A stretch of 6,229 nucleotides of DNA, taken from Gemmatimonadales bacterium. GTDB lineage: Bacteria > Gemmatimonadota > Gemmatimonadetes > Gemmatimonadales > GWC2-71-9. The stretch is taken from the NCBI GenBank assembly GCA_025924275.1, contig JAICEH010000128.1, positions 1-6,229 of the forward strand, read 5' to 3'. Below, piece by piece: positions 5,862-6,229 of the stretch; position 1 is the stretch's first letter, and the number at the start of each line of letters is the position of its first letter. Position numbers and translations under genes: made by a program. The notes under the pieces are model-generated. The model saw only the letters and a program-made list of their open reading frames with translations, was not told the DNA's origin and did not search any database.

Positions 5862-5867
5862 CCCCCC

Positions 5868-6229
5868 ATGCGCATCCCCCTCCTCGCCCTGGCAGCGGCC
5901 TGCGCCGCCTGTGCCTCGCCCACGCCGCCGCCCCAGCCGGTGGACCTGGCCCCGGCCATCGACTCGGTGGTGACTCCGTGGACCGACGTCACCGAGGCGG
6001 TGTGGCTTGGCGGCCGCCGCTGGGCGGTCCTCGCGGGGGGGCACGCCGAGCTCCGGGTCGCCGACTTCGAGCGCGGCACCCTCGAGCCGCTGGCGGGCGC
6101 GAGCCGGGACACCTTTCGCCAGCCCTACCAGGCCTTCCGGGCGGGCGACTCGCTCCACGTGGCGGACTGGGAGGCCCGCGCCCTCACCACCTGGGGCCTG
6201 GACGGCGGTCGGGGAGGCCGCCTGGACGC
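5868..6229 (+). CDS. putative lipoprotein with beta-propeller-like blade (runs off right edge)
   Basis: The first 120 residues are in the window and the frame is open to the edge. MRIPLLALAAACAACASPTP is a short lipoprotein-type signal with Cys12 (after AAA) or Cys15 as the lipidation site; neither lipobox is ideal because -3 is not Leu. A Pro-rich linker (18-24) follows. The segment RAGDSLHVADWEARALTTWG (91-110) followed by LDGG has the GDSLxVAD...DG pattern of NHL or 6-bladed propeller blades; VWLGGRRWAVLAGG (45-58) may be another blade. It diverges from the other genes, and a 10-60 bp upstream stretch holds an 8-bp repeat and a -10-like hexamer. It is likely another exported propeller protein, but only part is visible and the ligand is unknown. 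Confidence 0.75.
   Translation, partial: MRIPLLALAAACAACASPTPPPQPVDLAPAIDSVVTPWTDVTEAVWLGGRRWAVLAGGHAELRVADFERGTLEPLAGASRDTFRQPYQAFRAGDSLHVADWEARALTTWGLDGGRGGRLD

Noticed and set aside
4175..6112. A 645-residue extension of paralogue 2
   Set aside because: The part before 5314 lacks domain features, runs through the tandem repeats and the small gene, and would place the signal peptide in mid-protein.

Overview
The window is very GC-rich (roughly 70% or more), gene-dense DNA with strongly G/C-ending codons. It carries six genes or gene parts and one small hypothetical gene. No database search was possible. Several exported 6-bladed beta-propeller proteins sit side by side, starts mostly lack a Shine-Dalgarno site, and 6-8 bp tandem repeats lie in front of start codons. 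From general familiarity these traits best suit a Gemmatimonadota-like bacterium or metagenome bin; this is an inference, and another GC-rich didermic phylum is possible.

Layout, read along the minus strand (right to left). A small 68-residue protein gene (5703-5497) is followed by a strong GC hairpin. Two tandem paralogous exported beta-propeller genes follow (5314-4175 and 4139-3000), each encoding exactly 379 residues and separated by 35 bp almost wholly made of a 7-bp repeat. A GC-rich hairpin region (2980-2928) probably ends this unit. A second unit then begins: a beta-propeller lipoprotein (2865-1645), overlapping by ATGA an RND-type periplasmic adaptor lipoprotein (1648-515), followed after 31 bp by an RND inner-membrane efflux permease (483 to beyond position 1). 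On the plus strand, divergent from the small gene, a lipoprotein with a propeller-like blade starts at 5868 and runs off the right edge.

Function: the only confidently assignable process is tripartite RND efflux (adaptor plus permease; the outer-membrane channel is not in the window). The lipoprotein propeller is translationally coupled to the adaptor and may be an accessory of that pump or an envelope sensor. The two tandem propellers and the divergent lipoprotein are probably periplasmic or surface binding proteins of unknown ligand.

The main structural surprise is that all five genes with their own leader have a short tandem repeat close upstream of the start codon. The unit differs from gene to gene: 6 bp, 7 bp twice (related units) and 8 bp twice (unrelated units). 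The two starts inside the efflux operon do not have one.
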